Of a stretch of DNA of 64,000 nt, positions 37,724-46,728 are shown piece by piece. Source of the DNA: Chitinophaga pinensis (GTDB taxonomy: Bacteria; Bacteroidota; Bacteroidia; UKL13-3); assembly GCA_945898275.1 (NCBI GenBank), contig CAMDHZ010000014.1:18665-82664 (forward strand), written 5' to 3'. Position 1 is the stretch's first letter. Each line of letters starts with the position of its first letter. The translations under genes were made by a program, and so were the position numbers. The notes under the pieces were generated by a model that worked only from the letters and a program-made list of their open reading frames with translations, had not been told where the DNA came from and made no database searches.

Positions 37724-38762
37724 TTGGGAGTTGCCAGTGATTGTTTGCAAGATAAAACAAGTGTTCGCCTTTAACTAATAGGGGAGAAGGAAAATTATTT
37801 TCATACAATAATCCAGTGCCAAGTCCTTGTGGTAATTTTAAAGTTTTGGTTGCTACCCATTGTGCAATTGCGTTTAACCCAATATTCGACTCTAAGGCTG
37901 AGGTTGCCCACCAATTGATATTTGAATTCTCTGCAAGTTGAATCCATTGATTTGAAATATTTAAGCCGCCTAGCAAAGTAGGTTTAATAATTAGGAAGGC
38001 TGGTGAAATTTGCCTCAACCATTTTGCAATTTCTTTAGAAGGAGTTTTTCCAATTAGTTCCTCGTCAAGTGCAATAGGAATAGCACCTGTATTGCAAAGA
38101 CGTTCTAAAGCTTCGTGTTGGTTAACTGCAATTGGTTGTTCAATAGAATGAATATGAAATCTACTTAACTCTTTTAGTTTCAACTTAGCATCATCAGCCG
38201 AAAATGCTCCATTTGCATCTAATCTTATTTGTACTTGTGAAGGTAAATGGTGCTTTCTGAAATTCTCTAGCATGTTACATTCGGCATCAAAATCATGGGC
38301 GCCAACTTTAAACTTAATGCAGCTAAAACCTTCGGTAACTTTTCTTTTTGCTTCTTCGAGCATTTTATTTAATTCAGACATCCACACTAAGCCATTAATC
38401 CAAATCGGTTCGCCATTTAAAAAGTTAGATTGAAATAGATTTTGTGTGCCTCCAGTCTCCAAATCAAGTAAGGCGGTTTCAAGCGCAAACCTAAAAGAAG
38501 GATAAGCCTCTAACTCTTCTTGTGTAATGGTTTCGCCATGATTAAGTCTTCTTAAGAAATGTTGAATATTAATTTCGAAATTAGGATGAAAATCTATACT
38601 TAATCCCTTTAAGGGCGCTGCTTCACCATAGCCAATTTGGTTTGGGTTTTTTGTGTCCCAAACCTTAAGGATAAAGGCATTATGAGTTTCTATTTTTCCC
38701 CGAGAAGTTCTTGCCTCAAAATTGAACTGAAGTTCATGTTTTAAGCATTCAAAGATTCTCAT
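37710..38762 (-). CDS. menC: o-Succinylbenzoate synthase
   Basis: A 350-residue enolase-superfamily dehydratase in menaquinone synthesis, converting SHCHC to o-succinylbenzoate. Catalytic Lys in CIKFKVGAHDFD, metal ligands in IRLDANGAFS, SIEQPI and PIALDEELIG, and the second Lys in LIIKPTLLGG. ATSALESNIGL near the C-terminus is also characteristic. It overlaps menA by 4 bases (operon order menA-menC) and the kinase gene by about 14 bases at its 3' end. Confidence 0.93.
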   Translation of the reverse strand: MRIFECLKHELQFNFEARTSRGKIETHNAFILKVWDTKNPNQIGYGEAAPLKGLSIDFHPNFEINIQHFLRRLNHGETITQEELEAYPSFRFALETALLDLETGGTQNLFQSNFLNGEPIWINGLVWMSELNKMLEEAKRKVTEGFSCIKFKVGAHDFDAECNMLENFRKHHLPSQVQIRLDANGAFSADDAKLKLKELSRFHIHSIEQPIAVNQHEALERLCNTGAIPIALDEELIGKTPSKEIAKWLRQISPAFLIIKPTLLGGLNISNQWIQLAENSNINWWATSALESNIGLNAIAQWVATKTLKLPQGLGTGLLYENNFPSPLLVKGEHLFYLANNHWQLPNAGK

Positions 38763-39673
38763 ATAAGGCTATGAAATAGTTGTAGGTTTAAAGCGATGAT
38801 AAAGCTACTTAAAGATAAATATTTAAGTAATGGGTCAAAATCCTCTTGTTTTTGAACCCTCCATGCCACGAGTAAGTTTAGCATAATCAGCAAGGTAATT
38901 GAGAAGGCTAGGAAGGGCCCAAAATTTTCAATTATAATAAACATTGTAAAGCAAGCAATAGATGCTAAAAGAAGAATTGTGTAATAGATTTTTGAACCAA
39001 AGGCGCCTAAACGAACTGCAATACTCATTTTTCCTGCGGTTTTGTCTGAATCTATATCGCGCATGTTATTTAAATGCAAAACACCTGTTGAAATGCATCC
39101 AAAAGCGATTGCCAGCAGCCAGGTAGTTTTTGTGATGATAGCGGTTTGTAAAAATTGAGTGCCAGCCACAGCAATCAAACCAAAGAATATAAACACGGCA
39201 AAATCGCCTAAGCCCATGTATCCATAAGGTCTTTTGCCGTTGGTGTATGCAATTGCGGCGGCAATTCCTAGAATTCCAATGATAAATAAGATTATAACGC
39301 CCTTTATGCCAATCACATTTGCAGATGCAATCAAAAGGATACAGCCGCTTATAAAGGAAAGAATTGCCATAAAACTCATTGCTTTTTTCATTTGTTTAGC
39401 AGAAATGGTTCCGGTTTGAACCGAACGTTTAGGTCCCTTTCTTTCATCATGATCTGCGCCATGAATGGTATCTCCATAATCGTTGGCAAAATTTGAAAGA
39501 ATTTGAAGAAAGAGTGCTGTTAAAAAAGTGAAAATGCTAATGACTATTGACAGGTTTTGTTGAATTTGAACAGCAAAAAGTCCTGCCCAAATGCAAGACA
39601 TGGAGAGAAATAGGGTGCGAAGTCGCATTGCTTGCAGCCATGCCGAAAATTTGCTTACTTTTGTTTGCTTCAT
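38759..39673 (-). CDS. menA: 1,4-Dihydroxy-2-naphthoate polyprenyltransferase
   Basis: A 304-residue UbiA-family membrane enzyme attaching the polyprenyl tail to DHNA to form demethylmenaquinone. The first Asp-rich motif is in NFANDYGDTIHGADHDERKG; the second region is HLNNMRDIDSDKTAGK. Eight or nine hydrophobic segments are present. The start ATG (39673) gives MKQTKVSKFSAWLQAMRLRT, which fits the family. Its CAT overlaps the ATG of the divergent ClC gene within one CATG, so there is no intergenic space. menC follows with an ATGA overlap. Confidence 0.93.
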   Translation of the reverse strand: MKQTKVSKFSAWLQAMRLRTLFLSMSCIWAGLFAVQIQQNLSIVISIFTFLTALFLQILSNFANDYGDTIHGADHDERKGPKRSVQTGTISAKQMKKAMSFMAILSFISGCILLIASANVIGIKGVIILFIIGILGIAAAIAYTNGKRPYGYMGLGDFAVFIFFGLIAVAGTQFLQTAIITKTTWLLAIAFGCISTGVLHLNNMRDIDSDKTAGKMSIAVRLGAFGSKIYYTILLLASIACFTMFIIIENFGPFLAFSITLLIMLNLLVAWRVQKQEDFDPLLKYLSLSSFIIALNLQLFHSLI

Positions 39674-41483
39674 GAGTCGGCAATTTAAACACATTCGCTT
39701 CTTGCTTAAGTATCCTGTTTACAAAATTTTTAAACAAAGGACACAATACATTAGCAACCAGCACTTTCTTATTATTGCTTCAGTGTTTGTAGCTGTTGTG
39801 GTGAGCTTTGCAGCAATTCTGTTAAAGTGGTTAATTCATTTTATTGAATCCCTGCTTTTAAATACCAATTTATTGGAGCTTAGCTTTGCCAACCTGTTTC
39901 TTCCTTTAGGTGGAATTTTACTTTCCTTAACCTTTATAAAGTATGCTTTAAAAGGGAAAAATTTTGAAAAGGGGTTGGCGAGCATCATTTATAAAGTCAC
40001 TTATAAAAAAGGTAGAATTGAGCTTTACCATACTTATGCGCATTTGATAACTAGTGCATTTACAGTAAGTTTAGGCGGTTCGGTAGGAGTGGAGGCTCCA
40101 ATTGCAGCTACCGGTTCTGCCATTGGTTCAAACCTAGCCTCTCGTTTTTTCTTAAACGATAATGATAGAAACTTACTGTTAGCATGTGGTGCAAGCGCCG
40201 GTATTTCTGCCATTTTTAACAGTCCAATTGGCGCAGTAATTTTTGCGTTAGAGGTATTGTTACGACGGGTTACGGTTCCTGCTTTTGTGCCTTTATTAAT
40301 TGCCTCAGCAACCGCTTCAGTAATCAGTAATTTTTTTTATAAATCTCAAATTATCAGTTTTAAGGCAACTGCATGGGAGATTCAAGCAATTCCTTATTAC
40401 GTTATATTAGCTGTGATGTGTGGCTTTTTCTCCATTTATACCATTAGAGTTATATATGGTCTGGAGACTCGGTTCAACAATGCAAAATTGAAATACAATA
40501 AAGCAATTTTTCAGGGCTTAATTGTGGGAGGACTGATTCTATTTTCTCCACTCTTGTTTGGAGAAGGATATTTTGTAATCAATCAGATTTTGAATAACAA
40601 GTTTGATGAGTTTATGCGTAGTATTTCATTGCAAAGCAATTTTGGATTTAATACTGTGTTTTTAGTTTTTGTCTTGATTACGATCTTACTTAAACCTGTA
40701 GCTGCGGCATTAACAGTAAGCTCCGGTGGAAATGGAGGTATTTTTGCGCCTTCACTTTTTATAGGCGCATTAAGCGGATTGTTTTTTTCAAGAATCGTTA
40801 ATCTATTGGGCTTTACAGAAGTAAATGAGCTCAACTTTGCAGTGGCTGGTATGGCAGGATTACTCAGTGGTGTATTAAGTGCACCTTTAACAGGAATTTT
40901 TATGATAGCAGAAATTGCAGGTGGATATACATTATTAGTCCCGTTGATGATTGTTTCTGCAGGTAGCTTCTTTTTTACTAGGTTGTTTGAACCAAACTCA
41001 ATTTACACTAAGAGATTGGTTCAAAGCGGCTTATTGCATAAGACGCCAGAGGTTGAATTGCTTAAAACGGTTAGTGCACAATCTGTGTTGGAGACAAATT
41101 TTCCAACTTTGTTTACTGATGAAACGCTGCGTGGGGTAACGCAATTGGTGAGCAGCACGCGAAGAAATGTTTTTCCAGTGGTGAAAAGAAATGGCAAATT
41201 AGTGGGTATTGTGAGTATGGGTGATTTAAGGCATTATTTGTTTAAAACAGATTTATATGATAAAATAACAGTGAAGGAATTAATGCACACCGATGTAGTA
41301 TGTGTAAACCAGGCAGATTCATTGCATCACGTATTGCAGTTATTAGAAGAGCATCCAGGCGTTTTTTATTTGCCAGTTATTCATGAAGACAAATACGTTG
41401 GATGTATTTCGAAAAGCGTATTACTTAACAAATATAAAGAGTTAATGCAAGAATGGATGGAGCAAAATCAGGGCTTATCCTAA
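39672..41483 (+). CDS. ClC-family chloride channel/transporter with CBS domains
   Basis: A 603-residue membrane protein. The selectivity-filter region GGSVGVEAPIAATGSAIG keeps the gating Glu (GVEAP in place of the usual GREGP), and the second filter motif GGNGGIFAPSLFIGAL is present. About 10-12 membrane helices span residues 40-440. Two CBS domains end the protein (RRNVFPVVKRNGKLVGIVSM and FYLPVIHEDKYVGCISKS). Whether it is a channel or a Cl-/H+ exchanger cannot be told. I chose the ATG at 39672; its start codon overlaps that of menA. Confidence 0.9.
   Translation: MSRQFKHIRFLLKYPVYKIFKQRTQYISNQHFLIIASVFVAVVVSFAAILLKWLIHFIESLLLNTNLLELSFANLFLPLGGILLSLTFIKYALKGKNFEKGLASIIYKVTYKKGRIELYHTYAHLITSAFTVSLGGSVGVEAPIAATGSAIGSNLASRFFLNDNDRNLLLACGASAGISAIFNSPIGAVIFALEVLLRRVTVPAFVPLLIASATASVISNFFYKSQIISFKATAWEIQAIPYYVILAVMCGFFSIYTIRVIYGLETRFNNAKLKYNKAIFQGLIVGGLILFSPLLFGEGYFVINQILNNKFDEFMRSISLQSNFGFNTVFLVFVLITILLKPVAAALTVSSGGNGGIFAPSLFIGALSGLFFSRIVNLLGFTEVNELNFAVAGMAGLLSGVLSAPLTGIFMIAEIAGGYTLLVPLMIVSAGSFFFTRLFEPNSIYTKRLVQSGLLHKTPEVELLKTVSAQSVLETNFPTLFTDETLRGVTQLVSSTRRNVFPVVKRNGKLVGIVSMGDLRHYLFKTDLYDKITVKELMHTDVVCVNQADSLHHVLQLLEEHPGVFYLPVIHEDKYVGCISKSVLLNKYKELMQEWMEQNQGLS
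40986..41025. repeat. Inverted pair of TTTGAACCAA elements inside the ClC gene
   Basis: TTTGAACCAA (40986-40995) and its reverse complement TTGGTTCAAA (41016-41025) are 20 bases apart in coding sequence. A similar inverted pair lies near 45170-45208. Confidence 0.6.
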
Positions 41484-41864
41484 TTCAACAGAATAGCCTT
41501 TCGCATGGTTGGATAAAATTTCTTGAAGCAAATCCTTAGATAATGGTTTCACATAAAAACCAGAAAGCAAACTAGCCGCATTTGCCCTCTTTTGGTCGTT
41601 TGGATCAAGAGAACTTGTAAGCATTACAATTGGTGTTTCCTTTTTGATTGGTTCATAACGTTCTAGAAATTCCCAACCATTTAGCCTTGGCATGTTAATG
41701 TCTAATAAAATCAGGTCAAAAATATCTTCTGAAGTTGCTAAAAACTCTAAGGCCTCTGTAGGGTCTAAAAAATTTACTACCTCATGTGGGATGTTCAATT
41801 TTCTAAGCAAACGCTCATTTGCCATGTTGTTGATGAAATCATCATCGATTTGTAGTATTCTCAT
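41475..41864 (-). CDS. Single-domain response regulator (REC only)
   Basis: A 129-residue receiver domain without output domain. The acidic pair is in LQIDDDFIN, the phospho-acceptor Asp is in LILLDINMPRLNG, the Thr/Ser switch is in IVMLTSSLDPND and the Lys in FYVKPLSKD. Such regulators act by protein contact or in phosphorelays. It begins 4 bases after the ATPase-less sensor gene, so they form one unit. Its 3' end overlaps that of the ClC gene by 9 bases. Confidence 0.92.
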   Translation of the reverse strand: MRILQIDDDFINNMANERLLRKLNIPHEVVNFLDPTEALEFLATSEDIFDLILLDINMPRLNGWEFLERYEPIKKETPIVMLTSSLDPNDQKRANAASLLSGFYVKPLSKDLLQEILSNHAKGYSVELG

Positions 41865-41868
41865 TGTC

Positions 41869-43407
41869 TTAAATTATAAAGTGTTGGGATGCTGTTAAAT
41901 TCTTATTTAGATTTTTAATAATGTCGTCAAGTTGTTTAGCTGATTCATGCAGGTGATTTAGGGTAGTTTGATCTGCTTCGTCGTTGTAAGTAAATTCTTT
42001 TAATAGTGCTGAAAGTGAAATTAAATTAGCAACAGGTCTTCTAATGATATGCGAAAGGGTAAAGCTATACTCTTCAAATCGTTTGTTTTGTTCAACGAGT
42101 ATTTTTTCATGGCGTTTTCTGGTAGTAATATCTGTGGTTAACAAAACCATTCTTCCTTCATTATAATGATTAGGGCTTAATCTAAAAAAGATGAATTCGA
42201 ACCAAGATTTTTCAAGTTCTGCCGCACCAGAACATACTAGCTCACTAAAGTCTATTTCCATTTCAAATTCTAAAATGCCAAACCCATGCATTGCTTCTTC
42301 ATATTTTTCGCTTAATCCCATTTTACATAAAAAGGGATGAGCGTGAATATTGATTTTGTCTATGATTTCATTATCATTAGAAATATTAAGATAAGAAGTC
42401 AACCGTTCATTAACCATGATAAGGTTTCCCGCAGCATCAAACATCATAAAACCAATAGGCATTTTGTTAATCACTAGGTTTAGAAGTTCTTGATTTTTTC
42501 TTCGTTCTTGTTCGTAGCTGCGTTTTTTCGTGACGTTTTTACTAACAAATGTTACGCCGCAAATTTGTTGGTTGTCATCCAGCATGGGATACGCTGTGTG
42601 TTCAAAATACTGTAAGCCTTTTTTGTTATTTACCTCTTTTTCACTGCTTGCTGTCTCGCCGTTAAGCGATTTGTAAAAAAGTATTCTCCAATATTCCCTT
42701 TCTTCATTTGACATGGGCAAATCGAAAAAGGAGCCATGAGGCATTAATCGTTGATTGAAAATTTTAAATATCAGTTTTTCAAATTTCAAATTTCCATGTG
42801 TATATAAACCTTGTTCATTTAAACACCAAATTGCAGTGTGAGTGCTCTCTAAAAGAGTGTTTAAACTAAGATTAGCCTTTTGCAGTTCAAAATTCCTTCT
42901 TTCTAAATTGTTTTGAGCCAACTCTAATTGTCTGTGCGCAGTAATGAATAATCCAGCTAGTCCTGTACTTGGTATTAAGAACATAAAAATTTGTGTCACA
43001 GAAATTCCTTTTAAATTTTCAATAATTGAAATTCCTATAACAAAAGAAATGGCATATAAATGCCTGATAGTGGAGTTTTCTACCATAAAAAATGTAAAAA
43101 ACACCAGTGAAACTATATATCCCGCAAAAGAAACTTGTATTGAATTACTGTAATCATATATAAGAATCAACCCAAAAGAAAACAATAAACCCCAAATAAA
43201 AATCTTTGAATTGGTAAATTTACTTAAGAAAAAAAGCGTTGCATGAATAAATGAAACACTTATTGCCATAAGCATTGTAGCGATGTTAAAGTTGGATTGA
43301 ACGCTAATAAAGATAAATGTGGAAAATTCCAAAAGTAAAATGATTCTGCGCGTTGATGCAATCAAGTGGGTATTCATGATTTCGTCCTGTTCTGTTTTTA
43401 AAGCCAT
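41869..43407 (-). CDS. Membrane PAS sensor with HisKA-like domain but no visible ATPase domain
   Basis: A 512-residue protein with five or six hydrophobic segments up to about residue 165 and two PAS units (TAIWCLNEQGLYTHGN and IGFMMFDAAGNLIMVN). The HisKA-like helix near the end has YSFTLSHIIRRPVANLISL. It stops about 55 residues after this His, so the HATPase_c domain of a normal histidine kinase is absent, with no frameshift or downstream remnant seen. Start at 43407 is possible, but an ATG at 43377 fits the promoter position better. Partner: the adjacent REC protein. Confidence 0.85.
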   Translation of the reverse strand: MALKTEQDEIMNTHLIASTRRIILLLEFSTFIFISVQSNFNIATMLMAISVSFIHATLFFLSKFTNSKIFIWGLLFSFGLILIYDYSNSIQVSFAGYIVSLVFFTFFMVENSTIRHLYAISFVIGISIIENLKGISVTQIFMFLIPSTGLAGLFITAHRQLELAQNNLERRNFELQKANLSLNTLLESTHTAIWCLNEQGLYTHGNLKFEKLIFKIFNQRLMPHGSFFDLPMSNEEREYWRILFYKSLNGETASSEKEVNNKKGLQYFEHTAYPMLDDNQQICGVTFVSKNVTKKRSYEQERRKNQELLNLVINKMPIGFMMFDAAGNLIMVNERLTSYLNISNDNEIIDKINIHAHPFLCKMGLSEKYEEAMHGFGILEFEMEIDFSELVCSGAAELEKSWFEFIFFRLSPNHYNEGRMVLLTTDITTRKRHEKILVEQNKRFEEYSFTLSHIIRRPVANLISLSALLKEFTYNDEADQTTLNHLHESAKQLDDIIKNLNKNLTASQHFII

Positions 43408-43412
43408 TCAAA

Positions 43413-43420
43413 CAAATATA
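43413..43420 (-). promoter_or_regulatory. -7 box upstream of the sensor gene
   Basis: TATATTTG on the minus strand. It ends only 5 bases before the ATG at 43407, leaving almost no leader; if translation starts at 43377 the leader is about 30 bases. A weak -33 element (ATTG) lies 24 bases upstream. Confidence 0.45.
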
Positions 43421-43525
43421 TCTCTTTTGAAATAAAATAAAAGACAATTAAGCATTTTTTAGGCTTTTTGTTTTGTTATAGTTTTAACTGTGGTTTAACA
43501 CTAAAACGCAATTCCTATTTTTTAA

Positions 43526-43555
43526 TTTGTGTTTTCATAAAAATGTATACCTTTG
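43526..43555 (+). promoter_or_regulatory. Promoter of the tRNA gene
   Basis: TTTG (43526-43529), an 18-base spacer and TACCTTTG (43548-43555) match the Bacteroidota consensus exactly, 21 bases before the tRNA. Confidence 0.75.
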
Positions 43556-43576
43556 CCATCCGCTATTTTTTTAGCA

Positions 43577-43650
43577 GGGCCTATAGCTCATTCGGTTAGA
43601 GCAACTGACTCATAATCAGTAGGTGCCTGGTTCGATCCCAGGTGGGCCCA
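43577..43650 (+). tRNA. tRNA with anticodon CAT (Met, or Ile2)
   Basis: A 74-base cloverleaf: acceptor GGGCCTA pairs with TGGGCCC, the D-arm is AGCTCATTCGGTTAGAGC, the anticodon stem ACTGA/TCAGT carries loop CTCATAA with CAT at 43611-43613, and the T-arm contains GGTTCGATCC. The 3' CCA is not encoded. CAT can be elongator Met or lysidine-modified Ile2. It is not initiator-like by its anticodon stem. I lean to elongator Met without certainty. Confidence 0.93.
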
Positions 43651-43722
43651 CATTTTATTGGTTGCCAGCTAAAGCTATTTAGTTATTTAGGTTTTTCAAA
43701 ATGTTAAAAGTAAAATAACAAT

Positions 43723-43755
43723 TTTGGGTTTCATTACATTTATCCTTTAGATTTG
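43723..43755 (+). promoter_or_regulatory. Promoter of the VOC-acyltransferase-amidohydrolase unit
   Basis: TTTG (43723-43726), a 21-base spacer and TAGATTTG (43748-43755), 25 bases before the ATG at 43781. Exact match to the Bacteroidota consensus. Confidence 0.65.
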
Positions 43756-43780
43756 AATCACACCTTTTAATAGCTTCACA

Positions 43781-44128
43781 ATGATTTCTTGGTTCGAAAT
43801 TCCAGTTAGCGACATGGCAAGAGCCATATTCTTTTATGAAAACTTATTTGATACTAAAATTCATCTTCAAGATTTAGGCGATTTTAAACTTGCAATTATC
43901 AAAGGTCAAATGGGAAGTCTGGTGCAGCATGCTGCCTATGCGCCGTCTCATGCAGGTATGCTTGTTTATTTGAACGCTACCATCCCTATTGAAGACTTAT
44001 TAGCAAAGGTTGAAAAGCTTGGCGGTCGCGTGCTTCGCCCATCTTCGCTCATAAGTGAAGAATTTGGTTATACGGGCATCTTTGAAGATTCTGAAGGAAA
44101 TAGAATAGGCTTGCACGCACGTCAATAA
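43781..44128 (+). CDS. VOC-family (glyoxalase/dioxygenase-fold) protein
   Basis: A 115-residue protein with the paired beta-alpha-beta-beta-beta modules of the vicinal oxygen chelate fold. It opens WFEIPVSDMARAIFFYENLF and ends YTGIFEDSEGNRIGLHA, typical of YaeR/glyoxalase-like proteins. The metal-ligand pattern is not complete enough to call an enzyme. It begins a three-gene unit with 2-base spacing to the acyltransferase. Confidence 0.85.
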   Translation: MISWFEIPVSDMARAIFFYENLFDTKIHLQDLGDFKLAIIKGQMGSLVQHAAYAPSHAGMLVYLNATIPIEDLLAKVEKLGGRVLRPSSLISEEFGYTGIFEDSEGNRIGLHARQ

Positions 44129-44130
44129 CT

Positions 44131-45006
44131 ATGGCTCCAAAATTTAAGTGGTATTACCCTCTTTTTGCTTTTCCGCTTTATTGTATTGCGGTTTTGCCTG
44201 GTTTTTTGATTTATATACTTTCTGACCTACTCCGTTTTTTTGTTTACTCTGTTTTCAAATACCGAAAGGATGTAGTTTATAACAATCTTAAGAATTCGTT
44301 TCCAGATAAATCTGAAGATTGGATTGAAAAAACTGCCTTTGATTATTATCGTAATCTGATTGATGTTTCTTTAGAAACAATTCAAATGGCAGTGCTTCCT
44401 AAGCGTTTCTATAAGCGCCGTTTGGAATTAGTGAATAGAGAAGTATTTGTTCCTTTTACCAATGTTGGAAAACCCTGTGTTTTAGTGTGTGGGCACCTTG
44501 CCAATTGGGAATGGGCCGGACAAGCACTTCATGCTTCCGATATTCAATTGGATGTATTGTACCATCCTTTGTCTAGCAAATGGTTCGATTGGTTTTTTTA
44601 TCATATCAGAAGCAGACATGGCATTAAGCCCATTGCCATGCAAAGTGCCTTAAGAGACATGTTAGCTCGCAAGCATATCCCAACTGCTACCACTTTCATT
44701 GCCGACCAAAGTCCGAGCCCTGAAGGCTGCCATTGGCTTACCTTTCTTAATCAGGATACACCTGTGTTTTTAGGAACTGAAAAGCTTGCCAAGAAATTCG
44801 ACTATCCTGTTATTTACGGCGATATTATGAGAACCAAAAGAGGATACTACACAGTAAGGTTTTACCTAATTACCGATACTCCTAGAGCTACTCCAGATTT
44901 TTGGATTACCGAGGAGCATTCTCGCCGACTTGAACAAAGCATTTTAGAACAACCAGAAAACTGGCTTTGGAGTCATAAACGATGGAAACATAAACGAACT
45001 TTATGA
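44131..45006 (+). CDS. Lysophospholipid/lipid A acyltransferase (LpxL/HtrB family)
   Basis: A 291-residue inner-membrane acyltransferase that adds a secondary acyl chain to lipid A or a related lipid. One N-terminal membrane segment (about 8-35) is followed by the catalytic HxxxxE motif in CGHLANWEWAG near residue 115, the FIADQSPSP region and a substrate-binding block. The length is typical. It overlaps the following amidohydrolase gene by 4 bases. The same family includes acyltransferases of ornithine and flavolipid pathways, so the acceptor is not certain. Confidence 0.87.
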   Translation: MAPKFKWYYPLFAFPLYCIAVLPGFLIYILSDLLRFFVYSVFKYRKDVVYNNLKNSFPDKSEDWIEKTAFDYYRNLIDVSLETIQMAVLPKRFYKRRLELVNREVFVPFTNVGKPCVLVCGHLANWEWAGQALHASDIQLDVLYHPLSSKWFDWFFYHIRSRHGIKPIAMQSALRDMLARKHIPTATTFIADQSPSPEGCHWLTFLNQDTPVFLGTEKLAKKFDYPVIYGDIMRTKRGYYTVRFYLITDTPRATPDFWITEEHSRRLEQSILEQPENWLWSHKRWKHKRTL

Positions 45007-46640
45007 AATTAAATTTTTTAACTATCCTATTTGCATACTTGCTTTTAGCAGCCTGTAATAATAAAGCTCCCGCAGATTTATTAGTAACTGGCGCCAATAT
45101 TCAAACCATGGATTCTGCTTTAACCAACGCTGAAGCCATGGTTATTAAGGATGGTAATATTTTAGCCATTGGTTCAAAACAAGATTTATTAGCTCGGTTT
45201 GAACCAAAAGTCACTGAAAGTTATAATGACGGCTATATTTATCCTGGTATTCTTGATGCCCATTGCCATTTTTATGGTTTAGGTATGTTTATGCAAATGG
45301 TTGATCTTACTGGTTGCAAGAGCTTTGAAGAAGCAGTTGAAAGGTGTAAGGCATTTCACGCTAAAAAACCTGGTCTTGTTTTGTTAGGTCGAGGATGGGA
45401 TCAAACCAAATGGAAGAATAAAGCATTCCCTAATAACCAATTATTGAATGAATCATTTCCAGATGTTCCTGTTTTATTAAAACGGGTAGATGGACATGCA
45501 GCCATTGCCAATAATGTAGCTTTGTCTTTGGCTGGAATTGATATAAATTCAAAGGTAGCGGGAGGAGAATTGCTTTTATTTGATAAAAAGCTAAGCGGTG
45601 TTCTTATTGATAATGCGGTTGATTTGGTTGAACAAAAGTTGCCCAAACCTGCCAGAATAACACAAATTAATGCCTTGTTAGATGCGCAAAAGGAATGCTT
45701 AAAGTATGGTATTACTTCTGTTACTGATGCTGGATTAGATTATGATGTTGTTGAGTTGATAGATTCATTGCATCAAGCAGGATTACTTAAAATTCATATG
45801 AATATTATGCTGTCATTGAGCAAAGCTAATTTTGATTGGTTGAACCAAAAAGGAGGCCCAATTCTAAAACCTTGTTTGCAAGTACTAGGCTTTAAAATGT
45901 ATGCTGATGGCGCATTGGGCTCTCGTGGTGCCTGCTTGGTAGATGAATATCATGACAGGCACGGGCACAAAGGGTTATTGCTTACTTCGCTTGCCGAGAT
46001 GGAATCTTGGGTAAAATTACTCGCAGAAGATAAAAACCACTATCAACTGAATACCCATGCAATAGGTGATTCTAGTAACCGAATTATTCTTAACTTATAT
46101 GGTAAATACCTAGGTGAAAATAATGATAGGCGCTGGCGCATAGAACATGCGCAGGTTTTGCAACCAAGCGATTTTCATTTGTTTAAAGATTTCAGCATTA
46201 TACCTTCGGTTCAGCCCACCCATGCAACCAGCGATATGTATTGGGCCGAGCAAAGGCTAGGTTCAAACCGAATAAAAGGAGCCTATGCTTATAAGACGCT
46301 ACTTAATCAACTAGGCTGGATGCCTTTGGGAACTGATTTTCCTGTTGAGTATGTTTCCCCTTTTTTTACCTTTTATGCAGCTATTGCCAGAAAAGACGCC
46401 AATGGATTTCCTGAAGGTGGCTTTTTCAATGAACAAGCGCTTAGTAGAGAGGAAGCCTTGCGAGGAATAACCATTTGGCCAGCAAAAGCAGCCTTCTTAG
46501 AAAATTCTCATGGTTCTCTTGAGATTGGTAAACGTGCCGATTTTATTTGGCTTGATAAAAACCTCCTTCTAGATAGCTTAAACCAAATTAGAAATAGCCA
46601 ATCTGGCAAAACTTTTATCCAAGGGAAATTGGTAAATTGA
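45003..46640 (+). CDS. Amidohydrolase (YtcJ-like), lipoprotein
   Basis: A 545-residue metal-dependent amidohydrolase of the YtcJ type. The N-terminus MKLNFLTILFAYLLLAACNN has a lipobox (LAAC), so it is a periplasmic or outer-membrane lipoprotein. The HxH metal motif is in DAHCHFYGLG, the GRGWDQTKW block follows, and later metal ligands are in HAIGDSSNR and EHAQVLQP. FPVEYVSPFFTFYAA and the end KRADFIWLDKN are typical. Substrate unknown. Translationally coupled to the acyltransferase. Confidence 0.9.
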   Translation: MKLNFLTILFAYLLLAACNNKAPADLLVTGANIQTMDSALTNAEAMVIKDGNILAIGSKQDLLARFEPKVTESYNDGYIYPGILDAHCHFYGLGMFMQMVDLTGCKSFEEAVERCKAFHAKKPGLVLLGRGWDQTKWKNKAFPNNQLLNESFPDVPVLLKRVDGHAAIANNVALSLAGIDINSKVAGGELLLFDKKLSGVLIDNAVDLVEQKLPKPARITQINALLDAQKECLKYGITSVTDAGLDYDVVELIDSLHQAGLLKIHMNIMLSLSKANFDWLNQKGGPILKPCLQVLGFKMYADGALGSRGACLVDEYHDRHGHKGLLLTSLAEMESWVKLLAEDKNHYQLNTHAIGDSSNRIILNLYGKYLGENNDRRWRIEHAQVLQPSDFHLFKDFSIIPSVQPTHATSDMYWAEQRLGSNRIKGAYAYKTLLNQLGWMPLGTDFPVEYVSPFFTFYAAIARKDANGFPEGGFFNEQALSREEALRGITIWPAKAAFLENSHGSLEIGKRADFIWLDKNLLLDSLNQIRNSQSGKTFIQGKLVN

Positions 46641-46696
46641 TTTTAAAATTATGATAATCAGTGAATAATAACTTTTATCCATAAATATGTTATAAC

Positions 46697-46718
46697 AATA
46701 TATGTATATACATATATT
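46697..46718. promoter_or_regulatory. 22-bp perfect palindrome overlapping a -7 box (candidate MarR operator)
   Basis: Arms AATATATGTAT and ATACATATATT meet with no spacer, 10 bases before the MarR-family ATG at 46729. The right arm overlaps TATATTTG (46713-46720), an exact -7 box. A bound dimer here would block transcription, which suits autoregulation. Confidence 0.6.
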
Positions 46719-46728
46719 TGCACTCGCA

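Noticed and set aside
39591..39671. Longer ClC protein starting at 39591
   Set aside because: The extra 27 residues lie antisense to the start of menA, have no family resemblance, and the ATG at 39672 gives a normal N-terminus.
43577..43650. tRNA as an integration (att) site of a mobile element
   Set aside because: No integrase gene, no direct repeat of the tRNA 3' end, and flanking genes look like core genome.
46702..46728. Upstream ATG for the MarR protein
   Set aside because: It lies within the palindromic operator and before the probable transcription start, so it would not be on the mRNA.
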